This document shows positions 51,195 to 61,500 of a DNA stretch of 64,000 bases, one piece after another. A model generated the notes under the pieces. It did not search any database and was not told the origin of the DNA. It saw only the letters and a list, made by a program, of their open reading frames with translations. How positions within the stretch are numbered: the first letter of the stretch is position 1; every line of letters begins with the position of its first letter. Made by a program: the position numbers and the translations under genes. The DNA comes from Mycobacterium decipiens (GTDB lineage: Bacteria > Actinomycetota > Actinomycetes > Mycobacteriales > Mycobacteriaceae): positions 1,550,001 through 1,614,000 of the forward strand of contig NZ_OY970459.1 of the NCBI RefSeq assembly GCF_963853665.1, read 5' to 3'.

Positions 51195-51348
51195 AGCCCA
51201 CCGGTGAACGTGGGTTGTCGTCCGGAGTTTGATCCTCGGCGGCAGCAGCCACAGATCTGGGAGGACCGAGTCTCAGGTGAGCGCATGAATGCTGATCTGG
51301 CTAATGCGCCCACGGGCTAGCTAACTTGCTGGCGACCGGGTGCCGGTG

Positions 51349-52605
51349 TTAGCTCAGCCTGGTCGTCCCGATGGACACGCCGGCGCCGGGGAGGCGCGCC
51401 AACAACGCATCGCCCATTGCGGCCGCGGGAGTGAGCACACCCCGCACCTCGGAGAGCCGATCGCGATCCAGTGCCAGCGCCAGGCCACTCTGCGCGAGCA
51501 ACACCGCCGTCGACTTGTACGCGTCAACGTTGTGTGCGAAAGTCGCCAGGTAGCGGGCGCCGGTCGTGGTAGTGGTGTACGTCTCGAATGTGTAATATCC
51601 GCGCTCCTGGGTTTTTCGGCTCGGACCGGTGCCTGGTTTCGGCGTGACGCGCTCCACCAGCCGGCGCGGTAATCGGTTGAAGTATCTGTTCCCCAGCCCG
51701 ATGGCGGCCGCCACAGCACCGGTGACGGCCGCGGAGGCGACCGGCGCCGCCAGCGACTTTCCCAGACTCATCGTCTCTGAGTAGCGGAACCGCCTGCCGT
51801 AGGCCCAGTCCTGTAATGCGTTGCTACGCCGAACGATTCGAGTGTTAAACGGAGCCAGCACAAACCCGCCGGTCCAGAAGCCGTCAAGCTCGGGTGCCAG
51901 GTCACGTCCCCGACGCCAGGCAAAATCCGGCTGCGGACCGAGTTCGGGCTCGGCGCCTCGGTCCGTGGTCAGCGTGTACGGGTCGGTGACCAGCCGAAGG
52001 GCCTCCGGGTCGCCGGATGCAGTGCGCATCGCTTCGGGATACGAGGCAAACGTGCCGCCGGAGCCCCAGCGCTGAGAGAACGAGCGGAGCACCAGGTTGG
52101 TGTCGCAGAGTTCACCGGTGCCGTCCTGCATCGCCCGGCGATGCAGCTGATAGACGCTCAGATCCGAAGGGACGGAATCGAATCCGCACGCGAGGATTAT
52201 CCGGGCGCCGGTGTCGGCGGCTTGTTTGTGGTACAGATCAATACTGTTTCGGCAGAACATCAACTCGCCGGTCAGGTCGGCATAGTCCGTTCCAGCCTCC
52301 GCGCAGGCCGCCACCAGCGGCAGGCCGTACCGCGTGTAGGGGCCAACAGTCGTCAGTACCACCCGGGCCCGCGCGGCCATCGCTTCGAGCGTCGATGGTT
52401 GTGACGCGTCGGCCACGATCAGCGGCCAGTCTTGTGCGGTTGGGCCCAACATCACCCGCACGGCCCGCAACCGTTCGCTGGAGCGACCGGCCAGTGCGAT
52501 CCGTGCTGTTGACCCGCTGTGGGCGAGGTGTTCGGCGGTCAGCTTGCCGGAGAAGCCGGTGGCGCCATATAGAACGATGTCGAACTCGCGGCCAGCTGGG
52601 CTCAT
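51349..52605 (-). CDS. Trans-acting enoyl reductase for DIM/PGL (Rv2953 type)
   Basis: This 418-residue saccharopine-dehydrogenase-like reductase has the same length as Rv2953. It acts in trans with PpsD, which lacks an active ER domain, during phthiocerol and phenolphthiocerol synthesis. The Rossmann motif is IVLYGATGFSGKLTAEHLA at residues 10-28, followed by VVLTTVGPYTRYGLPLV and ACGFDSVPSDLSVYQLH. I start at ATG 52605 (MSPAGREFD). Upstream, on the same strand, lies the relic of the methyltransferase Rv2952, with which it is adjacent in M. tuberculosis. Confidence 0.92.
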   Translation of the reverse strand: MSPAGREFDIVLYGATGFSGKLTAEHLAHSGSTARIALAGRSSERLRAVRVMLGPTAQDWPLIVADASQPSTLEAMAARARVVLTTVGPYTRYGLPLVAACAEAGTDYADLTGELMFCRNSIDLYHKQAADTGARIILACGFDSVPSDLSVYQLHRRAMQDGTGELCDTNLVLRSFSQRWGSGGTFASYPEAMRTASGDPEALRLVTDPYTLTTDRGAEPELGPQPDFAWRRGRDLAPELDGFWTGGFVLAPFNTRIVRRSNALQDWAYGRRFRYSETMSLGKSLAAPVASAAVTGAVAAAIGLGNRYFNRLPRRLVERVTPKPGTGPSRKTQERGYYTFETYTTTTTGARYLATFAHNVDAYKSTAVLLAQSGLALALDRDRLSEVRGVLTPAAAMGDALLARLPGAGVSIGTTRLS

Positions 52606-52630
52606 CCGGGCGACACTACCCGAAACTGGC

Positions 52631-52894
52631 TCAGTCCTTGGCAAAGCAGTACGTCCGGTAGGAGAGCTGCCCACCTTCCAAGTAGCGCGACGGCCGCGGG
52701 CCTTGCGCGCCGATGAATTCGCGGCCAGTGAAGTGCGGCAAGGCCGGAAGATGACGATCGATCAGGTCCCGTGACCGCCGCGAATTGTTCGCGATGCCGC
52801 GTAGCACCTCGGCATTAATCCTTCTGGGAAAGTTGCCGCAGCGACATTGACGAGATCGGCCTCCCATTCGGCGATCCCGTTGCTTGGGGCGCAA
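52631..52894 (-). pseudogene. Relic of phthiotriol/phenolphthiotriol methyltransferase (Rv2952)
   Basis: Only about the last 88 codons of a gene of about 270 remain, split over three frames. One frame reads ALRPKQ. A second reads [10 protein letters not shown] (Rv2952: DLRPNNEIAAWEADLA). A third gives SLRQLSQ, after which [20 protein letters not shown] through [14 protein letters not shown] is open to the stop at 52631. The whole SAM-binding half is missing. The intact enzyme O-methylates phthiotriol and phenolphthiotriol to the phthiocerol form, so this step should be lost unless another enzyme does it. Confidence 0.88.
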
Positions 52895-53239
52895 GGCCAT
52901 CCTCGGTATTTGTGTGGTGAACGTGAAGGCAACGAGCCCTCGGGGCCTGACGCGCGCGCTGGAAGCCGTACGCACCGCGGCGTCCAACGCCGGACGTGGC
53001 CCCGTGTCGATGACCCCTCGGCAATGCGCGGCGTGATCACCGGCTGGAATCGCGACGACGCGGAAGAGCGCCGAACTCTGTCATCAGGCCTGGGCGCGCC
53101 ACGGCGTTGAGCACCGATGGGAGCCGACTTCTCGGGTGTGCAGCACATTGGTCCGCAAACCATGGACAAGGAGACGGTCCTGTCATACCCGGCCGTAGTC
53201 CCGCCTGCGTTAATAAAAGAAGTCGTCGTTAGTGGGTAA
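52890..53239 (+). pseudogene. Relic of phthiodiolone/phenolphthiodiolone ketoreductase (Rv2951c)
   Basis: Fragments of the F420-dependent luciferase-like reductase remain in order but in changing frames: [17 protein letters not shown], then (after about 75 missing residues) [45 protein letters not shown], and finally [19 protein letters not shown] through KEVVVSG ending at TAA 53237-53239. All align with Rv2951c. The first 120 or so residues and the last 55 are gone. Its 5' end abuts the Rv2952 relic back to back, so one deletion removed both 5' halves and the shared promoter region. Confidence 0.88.
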
Positions 53240-53879
53240 GCCGGCCCGTCACCACACGGCCCGCGGCCGGGAATTAGCTGAGAATCTGGTAGGCCCGGCA
53301 CACGCCGTCCGAGGTGGTGGCTGGCCTTTGGCGGTGGCGATTTCACAGGCTTGGCCGTCAATGCCGGCGGCTGCTCTCCCCTCGGAATCATCGTGCGCGA
53401 AATTGAGACCCTCGAACTTGGCGCGAACCACGGCGCCTGGACCACATGATCCGCACCGCGACCGCCCCCGGAAGCGGTCGTCACCGCGCGCAGCCAGGCC
53501 ACCGCAGCTCACTACGAGCGTAAAATTAGCGAACCGAATTCCGACCAAACCACCAGCAAAGTCACAGATCAGCGGCCTGCTGCGAAGGCCAGCGCCAAAT
53601 CGATGCACTAAAGGTCAGGTTCTGGGCAGACACTCGACTGCACAACCTGCACTACCCTCTCGCCGCCACGCGCGGCACAGCCAGCGCCGACGCCGCCAAC
53701 AATGAGCCGATTAGTTCGAATCGGCGGGCAGCATGTGCGCGTACCTGCTATGGTCGGGAGACCTCATCGATTCGCGTCGCTAGCCCGGACAAGGTACAAA
53801 CGCTATGCGCCGACTCGGTTTCGAGCGACACGGCAGCGAAGCCGTCCGTTTTTCTGCTGTCAACAGCCGAAGGATAATC
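53240..53879. other. 640-base stretch without a recognisable gene
   Basis: Between the Rv2951c relic and fadD29 I see no frame with family resemblance. Short open frames on both strands have atypical composition. A TATGGT hexamer at 53749-53754 could be part of the fadD29 promoter. The left part may be further decayed remains of the ketoreductase 3' end or inserted DNA; I cannot tell which. Confidence 0.5.
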
Positions 53880-55739
53880 ATGGAAACGAGCTTGTCACTT
53901 CATGCTGCGTGCGAGGTGGCGACGCAACACCCAAGGGGCACGGGTGGGCAAGCGCCACATCCACTGAACGGGACCGCACCACGATTCGCGATGAGCGAGA
54001 CGTCACTCACCGATTTACTGCAGAAGGCGGCCAGCGAGTACCCCAATCGTGCGGCGTACAAGTTCATTGACTATGAGACGGATCCGGCGGGCTTTACCGA
54101 AACGGTCACCTGGTGGCAGGTTTACCGGCAATCTATGACTGTGGCGGAGGAGCTTTGGGCACACGCGTCGAGTGGCGACCGGGTCGCCATATTGGCTCCG
54201 CAGGGGCTTGAATACATCATTGCCTTTTTTGGCGTACTACAGGCCGGTCTTATCGCTGTGCCTCTTCCCGTGCCGCAGTTCGGCATTCACGACGAACGAA
54301 TATCTGCAGCGTTGCAGGATGCTCAGCCGTCCGTCATTCTTACGACCTCGTCGGTTATTGACGAGGTCGTAAAATATGCGTCACACGCGTGTCGCGCCCA
54401 CGGCCAACCTGCACCGATTGTTGTGGCCTTGGACGCGCTGGACCTGGACTCCCCGGGAGCGCTCGATGCGACTCGGTACGAGCGCCCGAGCACCGCATAT
54501 CTGCAGTACACGTCGGGGTCGACGCGCGCGCCGGCGGGTGTTGTCCTCTCGCACAAGAACGTCATCACCAACTGCGCACAGCTGATGACCGGCTACTTCG
54601 GGGATACCGAAACGGTTCCGTCAATCGCTGTGTCGTGGCTGCCGTTCTATCACGACATGGGGTTGGTGCTGGGCATCATCCTCCCGATGGTCCTTCAGGA
54701 CACCGCGGTGTTGTTGAGTCCGATGGCATTTTTGCAACGGCCGGCCCGCTGGATGCAATTGTTGGCGAAACATCGTGGACAGGTTTCCAGTGCGCCGAAT
54801 TTCGGTTTCGAATTGGCAGTGCGCAGGACATCGGACGACGATATGGCCGGACTTGATCTCGGGCATGTGCGGGCGATCGTCACTGGTGCCGAACGCGTAA
54901 GTGCGGCGACGCTGCAGCGTTTCACCGAGCGGTTCGCCCGCTTCAACCTCAGCGAGACGGCAATCCGACCGTCATACGGGCTCGCGGAGGCGACGGTGTA
55001 CGTGGCTACCGCCGGACCGGGCCGCCCACCGAAGAGTGTCTGCTTTGACTACCAGGACTTGTCGGCCGGTCAGGCGAAGCGCACCGAGAGCGCGAGCGAC
55101 GGCGCCAACCTGGTCAGTTACGGCGCGCCGGCTGCCTCAACGATGCGGATCGTCGACCCCGATACCAGGATGGAGAGTCCGGAGGGGGCGGTCGGCGAAA
55201 TCTGGGTCCAGGGGGACAACGTCGCGTTGGGCTACTGGCGGAACCCCCGACATACGGAGGAGACGTTCGGCGGAAAGCTTGTCAATCCCTCGCCCGGCAC
55301 ATCAGCGGGTCCGTGGCTGCGGACCGGAGACCTTGGCGTCATTTTCGAAGGCGAACTGTTCATCACGGGCCGCATCAAGGATCTCTTGGTCGTGGATGGA
55401 TCCAATCACTATCCGGATGACATCGAGGCGACGATCCGCGAAATCACCGACGGCCGGGTCGTGGCGATAGCCGTGCCGGATGACCACAGTGAAAAGCTGG
55501 TCACCATCATCGAACTGATGAAGCGAGGTCGAACAGATGAGGAGAAGATGGATCGGCTCCGCACCGTCAAACGCGAAGTCACCTCCGCGATTTCTAGATC
55601 GCACCGACTGCGGGTTGCCGATGTCGTGATGGTGGCGCCGGGCTCCATTCCGGTCACCACAAGTGGCAAGGTTCGACGTTCGGCCTGCGTCGAGCGATAC
55701 TTGGGCAACGATTTCATCCGCTTGGACGTAGCAGCATGA
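53880..55739 (+). CDS. fadD29: Fatty-acyl-AMP ligase FadD29
   Basis: This 619-residue FAAL (exactly the M. tuberculosis length) activates p-hydroxyphenylalkanoates as adenylates and loads them onto PpsA in phenolphthiocerol synthesis. The A3-type motif is [21 protein letters not shown], followed by [11 protein letters not shown], the FAAL-typical [12 protein letters not shown], and the adenylation core [11 protein letters not shown] and [14 protein letters not shown] 53880 begins [16 protein letters not shown] as in M. tuberculosis; the frame is open to 53805 upstream. The stop overlaps the next gene as ATGA. It is the first gene of a four-gene coupled unit ending with pks15/1. Confidence 0.94.
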   Translation: METSLSLHAACEVATQHPRGTGGQAPHPLNGTAPRFAMSETSLTDLLQKAASEYPNRAAYKFIDYETDPAGFTETVTWWQVYRQSMTVAEELWAHASSGDRVAILAPQGLEYIIAFFGVLQAGLIAVPLPVPQFGIHDERISAALQDAQPSVILTTSSVIDEVVKYASHACRAHGQPAPIVVALDALDLDSPGALDATRYERPSTAYLQYTSGSTRAPAGVVLSHKNVITNCAQLMTGYFGDTETVPSIAVSWLPFYHDMGLVLGIILPMVLQDTAVLLSPMAFLQRPARWMQLLAKHRGQVSSAPNFGFELAVRRTSDDDMAGLDLGHVRAIVTGAERVSAATLQRFTERFARFNLSETAIRPSYGLAEATVYVATAGPGRPPKSVCFDYQDLSAGQAKRTESASDGANLVSYGAPAASTMRIVDPDTRMESPEGAVGEIWVQGDNVALGYWRNPRHTEETFGGKLVNPSPGTSAGPWLRTGDLGVIFEGELFITGRIKDLLVVDGSNHYPDDIEATIREITDGRVVAIAVPDDHSEKLVTIIELMKRGRTDEEKMDRLRTVKREVTSAISRSHRLRVADVVMVAPGSIPVTTSGKVRRSACVERYLGNDFIRLDVAA

Positions 55740-56389
55740 CGGCGCACGTACGGGGGTTGGGTACTTTACCCGAGAAATGCGATACGGCAGACTGCGCTCT
55801 GTCCGATGAAGCAATCCAAGGTCTCGATCGTGACCTGCGGTTGCTCATTGCAACCAATGGCACCCTTACTCGGATTCTCAACGTCCTCGCTAACGATGAG
55901 ATCGTCGTGCAAATTATCAATCAACAGGTTCACGGTGTCGCGCCGAGAATGCCCGAGCTGGACCAATCATCGGTCGGCAGGGTTCTGCAACGCAACATTC
56001 TGCTTAAGGGCCAGAATTCGGGGGATGTATTCGTAGCCGCCGAGTCGGTGGTTGCCATCGACCTGCTCCCCCGTGAAATCGTGACGAGCCTGACGCGGAC
56101 GGATCGTCCTATCGGTGAGGTTATGGCGGCCAGTCACGTCGAGACGTTCAAGGAGGAGGCCAAAGTCTGGGTAGGCGAGTTGCCCGGGTGGCTTGCATTT
56201 GGCGGATACCAGAATTCGCGGAGGAAAGCCATCGGACGCCGGTACCGTGTTATTGCCGGAGGTCAACCGGTACTTATTATCACCGAGTATTTTCTTCGAA
56301 CTGAATTCCAAGATGCTCCGCGTGAAGAAACCGATCGTTGGCAGCTATCAAGGCCATCTCTGCGGCACGCCAGGGCGGCCTTCCAGTAA
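55736..56389 (+). CDS. Chorismate pyruvate-lyase (Rv2949c type)
   Basis: This 217-residue enzyme makes p-hydroxybenzoate, the aromatic starter of phenolic glycolipids, from chorismate. It belongs to the UbiC-like/DUF98 group. The segments [49 protein letters not shown] and [27 protein letters not shown] correspond to Rv2949c (199 residues). The N terminus is about 15 residues longer because ATG 55736, overlapping the fadD29 stop, is used. The stop TAA 56387-56389 shares a base with the fadD22 ATG (TAATG), so translation should couple to its downstream user. Confidence 0.92.
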   Translation: MTAHVRGLGTLPEKCDTADCALSDEAIQGLDRDLRLLIATNGTLTRILNVLANDEIVVQIINQQVHGVAPRMPELDQSSVGRVLQRNILLKGQNSGDVFVAAESVVAIDLLPREIVTSLTRTDRPIGEVMAASHVETFKEEAKVWVGELPGWLAFGGYQNSRRKAIGRRYRVIAGGQPVLIITEYFLRTEFQDAPREETDRWQLSRPSLRHARAAFQ

Positions 56390-58515
56390 TGCGGAATGGC
56401 AACCTCGCAAGATTCCTGGCTGAGCGAGCGTCCGAAGCGGGCTGGTATGACCAGCCCGCATATTATACGCCGGACGTCGTAACTCATGGCCAAATGCATG
56501 ACGGTAGCGCGCGTCTGGCCGAAGTGCTGAAAAGTCGTGGCATCTCCGTAGGAGATCGCGTCCTGTTGTGTCTCCCGGATTCGCCGGACCTAGTGCAGCT
56601 ATTGCTGGCGTGCCTGGCTCGTGGTGCCGTAGCGTTCTTGGCCAATCCGGAGCTGCATCGCGAAGACCACGCATTTGTTGAGCGCGACACGGAGCCGGCG
56701 CTGGTCGTCACAACTGGTTCTCTTCTGGGTCGGTTTAAGCCGTCGGGCGTGGTGGATGTCGCAGAGCTCATGTCCGAGTCGACCCGAGTCGACCCGGGAG
56801 ACTATGCGTCGGTCGAGAGTGACGCCCATGCATACGCGACTTACACCTCTGGTACGACGGGTCCGCCGAAAGCGGCGATCCATCGGCACGCCGACCCGTT
56901 CACATTTGTTGACGCCATGTGTCGCAAAGCGTTGCGGCTCACGCCCCAAGACATCGGGCTCAGTAGCGCACGCATGTATTTTGCCTACGGTCTGGGTAAT
57001 TCGGTCTGGTTCCCACTCGCGACGGGCGGTTCCGCGGTTATCAATCCCATGCCGGTGAGTGCGGAGGTGGGGGCCACGCTCTGCGAGAGATTTGAGCCAT
57101 CGGTTCTTTACGGTGTGCCAACATTCTTTGCGCGAGTGGTCGACGAATGTTCCCCCGATTCGTTCCAATCGCTCCGATGCCTGGTATCAGCGGGAGAGGC
57201 TCTTGACGTCGCACTCGGCCAGCGCCTCATGGAATTCTTTGGCGGTATCCCTATCCTTGACGGAATTGGATCTACGGAAGTTGGACAGACTTTCGTATCG
57301 AATAGCGTCGATGAATGGCGGCTAGGGACTGTTGGACAGGTTCTTCCACCTTATGAGATTCGCGTTGTAACGCCGGCTGGCACGAGCGTCGAACCCGGGG
57401 TTGAGGGGGACCTATGGGTCCGCGGATCATCGCTCGCGCCGGTGTATTGGAACTGGCCCCTTCCCCTGGAGGAGGGCGGTTGGCTCAACACGCGCGATAG
57501 GGTGTGCATCGACGGTGATGGCTGGGTTACCTACCGTTGCCGCGCGGACGATACGGAAATCGTCGGAGCGGTCAACGTTAATCCGCGGGAGGTCGAGCGA
57601 CTCATCGTCGAGCACGACGCTGTCACGGAGGCCGCGGTTGTCGGCGTAAGGGAAGCCACGGGTGCGTCGGCGCTGCAGGCTTTTCTAGTCCCGGCGAGCG
57701 GTGCATTCATCGATGAGTCAATTATGCGAGATATCCACCTGCGATTGCTTAACCGGCTGTCTGCATTCAAGGTACCGCACAGGTTTGCCATTGTTGATTC
57801 ACTCCCTCGAACCCCGAACGGGAAATTGATCCGTCACACGCTTCGCGCCCAGAGCCCAACGAAACCGATTTGGGAACTCCCGTTGCGTGAGCTCGAGTCC
57901 GACGCGGCGACGCCGAGCGCCGGCCAACCGGCATCCAACAGGCAGAATGTTGGAGCAAACGCCGCCGGGGTGACACTTAACGAGCGGTTGGCCGCTTTGC
58001 AGCAAGAACGTCACCGGCTGGTTGTGGAGGCGGTCAGCACAGAGGCCGCGATGATGCTAGGCGAATCGGATCCTCGGTCGGTGAATCGGGATCTGGCCTT
58101 TGCGGAGCTGGGTTTCGACTCGCTCATGACGGTGGAACTTTGTAAGCGATTGGGGGCAGCTACCGGCCTGCGGCTGCCCGAGACGGTCGGCTGGGACTGC
58201 GGCTCGATATCAGGATTGGCCCACTATGTGGACACCGCGCTGTCCGCATCAGCCAGCGGCGTGGCCCCACACTCTTCGGCGCTTGTCGGCGCGACGGGAC
58301 GCTCACCACTCGACGAGGAGCTGACCAAGCTCGAAACGATGGTGGTGGCGATCGGGGCCAGCGAGAGGCAGCTCGTGGCCGATCGTTTGCGCGCCCTCCT
58401 CGGTGCCGTCACCGACGGCGAGGACCGCTTGGGCGAGCGGATACAGGCGGCCTCGACTCCTGACGAGATTTTCCAATTGATCGATTCTGAGTTTGGCGAG
58501 TCATCAGAGGCATGA
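56389..58515 (+). CDS. fadD22: p-Hydroxybenzoyl-AMP ligase with fused carrier domain
   Basis: This 708-residue two-domain protein has an N-terminal acyl-AMP ligase (residues 1-510) that adenylates p-hydroxybenzoate, and a C-terminal carrier domain that receives it for transfer to Pks15/1. Adenylation motifs are [44 protein letters not shown] and the catalytic Lys in [11 protein letters not shown]. The carrier motif [17 protein letters not shown] has its phosphopantetheine Ser at residue 578. ATG 56389 ([18 protein letters not shown]) matches M. tuberculosis and overlaps the lyase stop by one base. pks15/1 begins 16 bases after its stop. Confidence 0.94.
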   Translation: MRNGNLARFLAERASEAGWYDQPAYYTPDVVTHGQMHDGSARLAEVLKSRGISVGDRVLLCLPDSPDLVQLLLACLARGAVAFLANPELHREDHAFVERDTEPALVVTTGSLLGRFKPSGVVDVAELMSESTRVDPGDYASVESDAHAYATYTSGTTGPPKAAIHRHADPFTFVDAMCRKALRLTPQDIGLSSARMYFAYGLGNSVWFPLATGGSAVINPMPVSAEVGATLCERFEPSVLYGVPTFFARVVDECSPDSFQSLRCLVSAGEALDVALGQRLMEFFGGIPILDGIGSTEVGQTFVSNSVDEWRLGTVGQVLPPYEIRVVTPAGTSVEPGVEGDLWVRGSSLAPVYWNWPLPLEEGGWLNTRDRVCIDGDGWVTYRCRADDTEIVGAVNVNPREVERLIVEHDAVTEAAVVGVREATGASALQAFLVPASGAFIDESIMRDIHLRLLNRLSAFKVPHRFAIVDSLPRTPNGKLIRHTLRAQSPTKPIWELPLRELESDAATPSAGQPASNRQNVGANAAGVTLNERLAALQQERHRLVVEAVSTEAAMMLGESDPRSVNRDLAFAELGFDSLMTVELCKRLGAATGLRLPETVGWDCGSISGLAHYVDTALSASASGVAPHSSALVGATGRSPLDEELTKLETMVVAIGASERQLVADRLRALLGAVTDGEDRLGERIQAASTPDEIFQLIDSEFGESSEA

Positions 58516-58531
58516 AGAGGAGCAACTGACT

Positions 58532-61500
58532 GTGACAACGAGCGCTGAAGGGGCCGACCAGCAGAGTGAAAAGCTCTTCCGTTACCTAAAGAAGGTTGCT
58601 GTAGAGCTCGATGAGGCACGGGCACGGCTGCGGGAATATGAACAGCGCGCGACAGAGCCGATCGCGGTGGTGGGGATCGGGTGCCGGTTTCCGGGCGGGG
58701 TGGATACTCCGGACGAGTTGTGGGAGGTCGTATCGGAAGGCCGGGATCTGGTGTCGGAGTTTCCGACGGATCGCGGTTGGGATGTGGAAGGGTTGTATGA
58801 CCCGGATCCCGACGCGGAGGGCAAGACCTATACGCGGCACGGTGCGTTTCTAGAGGACGCGACCGGCTTTGACGCCGGATTTTTTGGGATCGCCCCCAGC
58901 GAAGTGCTGGCGATGGACCCTCAGCAGCGGTTGATCCTGGAGGTTTCCTGGGAGGCGTTGGAGCACGCCGGGATTGACCCGCTGTCGTTGCGGGGGTCGG
59001 CGACCGGGGTGTTTACCGGAATCTTCGCGGCGAGCTACGGCAACAGGGACACCGGGGGGTTGCAAGGGTACGGCTTGACCGGCACGTCAATCAGCGTGGC
59101 CTCGGGGCGGGTGTCCTATGTGTTGGGGCTGGAGGGTCCGGCGGTGTCGGTGGACACGGCGTGCTCCTCGTCGTTGGTGGCGATCCACTATGCGATGGGG
59201 GCGTTGCGGTCGGGGGAGTGTGATCTCGCGTTAGCCGGTGGGGTGACCGTGATGGGGTTGCCGTCGATATTTGTGGGGTTCAGCCGGCAGCGCGGCCTGG
59301 CGCCCGATGGGCGGTGTAAGGCGTTTGCCGGGGCGGCCGATGGGACCGGCTGGGGTGAGGGTGCCGGAGTGGTGGTGCTGGAGCGGCTATCGGACGCGCG
59401 GCGGTTAGGGCATTCGGTGTTGGCGGTGGTGCGCGGTAGCGCCATCAACCAGGATGGTGCGTCGAACGGCTTGACCGCACCCAGCGGACCTGCCCAGCAG
59501 CGGGTGATTCGCGCGGCGTTGGCCAATGCGGGGTTGGCCTCGGCCGATGTGGACGTGGTTGAGGCGCACGGGACGGCCACCACGTTGGGTGACCCCATCG
59601 AAGCGCAGGCGCTATTGGCCACCTATGGGCAAGGCCGTCCGTCCGAGCGGCCGCTGTGGTTGGGTTCGATCAAATCGAACATGGGTCATACCCAGGCCGC
59701 GGCGGGCGTGGCCGGGGTGATCAAGGTGATTCAGGCGATGCGCCATGAGGTGATGCCGGCGACGCTGCATGTCGATGAGCCGTCCCCGCGGGTGGATTGG
59801 GAAAGCGGCGCGGTGTCGTTGCTCACCGAGGCCCGGGACTGGCCGGCGCAGGGGCGTCCGCGCCGCGCGGGGGTGTCCTCGTTTGGGATCAGCGGCACCA
59901 ACGCGCACGTGATCCTGGAGCAGGCTCCCGTGCCGGCCCCGGTTGAGGTGGGCGAAAGCGTTACCGGCGAATCGGGTGAGTCGGGTTTGTCGGTGTTGCC
60001 GTGGGTGATATCGGCGAGATCGGCTGAGGCATTGACGGCGCAGGCGGGTCGATTGTTGGCCCATGTTCAGGCTGACCCGCAACTGGATCCGGTCGATGTT
60101 GGGTACTCGTTGGCGCGCCGGTCGGTGTTTGACCACCGGGCGGTGGTGGTGGGTGCCGACCGGCAGGCGTTGCTCACGGGGTTGGCGGGGGTGAGCAACG
60201 GTGACCCGGGCGCAGGTGTGGTGATCGGTCAAGCGGGGTCGGTCGACAAGACGGTGGTGGTGTTTCCCGGGCAGGGCTCGCAGCGCCTCGGGATGGGCCG
60301 CGAGTTGTATGCCCAGCTGCCCGCGTTTGCTGAGGCATTTGATGCGGTGGCCGACGAGTTGGATCGGCATCTGCGGTTGCCGCTGCGCGAGGTGCTATGG
60401 GGTGCTGATAAGGATCTGCTGGATAGCACCGAGTTTGCTCAGCCGGCGCTGTTCGCGGTTGAGGTGGCGTTGTTCGCGGTGTTGCGACGCTGGGGCGTGC
60501 AACCGGATTTCGTCATGGGCCATTCGGTGGGGGAGTTGTCCGCGGCGCATGTGGCCGGCGTGTTGACGCTGGCGGATGCGGCGATGCTGGTGGCGGCGCG
60601 AGGCCGGTTGATGCAGGCCCTGCCCGCGGGCGGGGCGATGGTCGCGATAGCCGCCGCTGAAGAAGAGGTGTTGCCGTCGCTGGGTGAAGGGGTGGGGATC
60701 GCCGCGATCAATGCCCCCAAATCGGTGGTGGTCTCTGGTGCGCGGGTCGCGGTGAGCGCGATTGCGGATCGGTTCGCGGCGCAGGGCCGGCGGACGCATC
60801 AGTTGGCGGTTTCGCATGCGTTTCATTCACCGTTGATGGAGCCGATGCTCAAAGAGTTTGCGCAGATCGCGGACCGAGTGCAGACGCGCGAGCCCCAGAT
60901 TGGGCTGGTTTCGAACGTGACGGGCGAATTGGCCGGCGCCGACACTGATTTCGGATCGGCGCAGTACTGGGTGGAGCATGTTCGCCGGCCGGTGCGTTTT
61001 TCCGACAGTATCCGTCACCTGGAGACACTTGGGGCATCGCACTTCGTCGAGGTCGGTCCCGGTAGTGGTTTAACGGGCTCCATCGAGCAGTCGTTATCCC
61101 CGGCCGAGGCGGTGGTGGTGTCGATGCTGGGTAAGGACCGTCCGGAGGTCCCCTCGGCGCTGGGTGCGGCCGGTCAGTTGTTTGCCACTGGTGTCGGGGT
61201 GGATTGGTCGGCGGTGTTTGCCGGCTCGGGTGGGCGACGGGTGGAGTTGCCCACGTACGCGTTTCAGCGACGGCGTTTTTGGGAGATTCCGGGCGGGGAT
61301 GGGCCCGCCGATGCGGCCGGCCTGGGTCTGGGTGCGACCGAGCATGCGTTGTTGGGTGCGGTGCTCGAGCGGCCCGATTCTGGTGGCGTGGTGTTGACGG
61401 GCCGGTTGTCGCTGTCGGATCAGCCGTGGTTGGCCGACCACGTGGTGAGCGGCGTCGTGCTGTTTCCGGGGGCGGGCTTTGTGGAGCTGGTCATCCGCGC

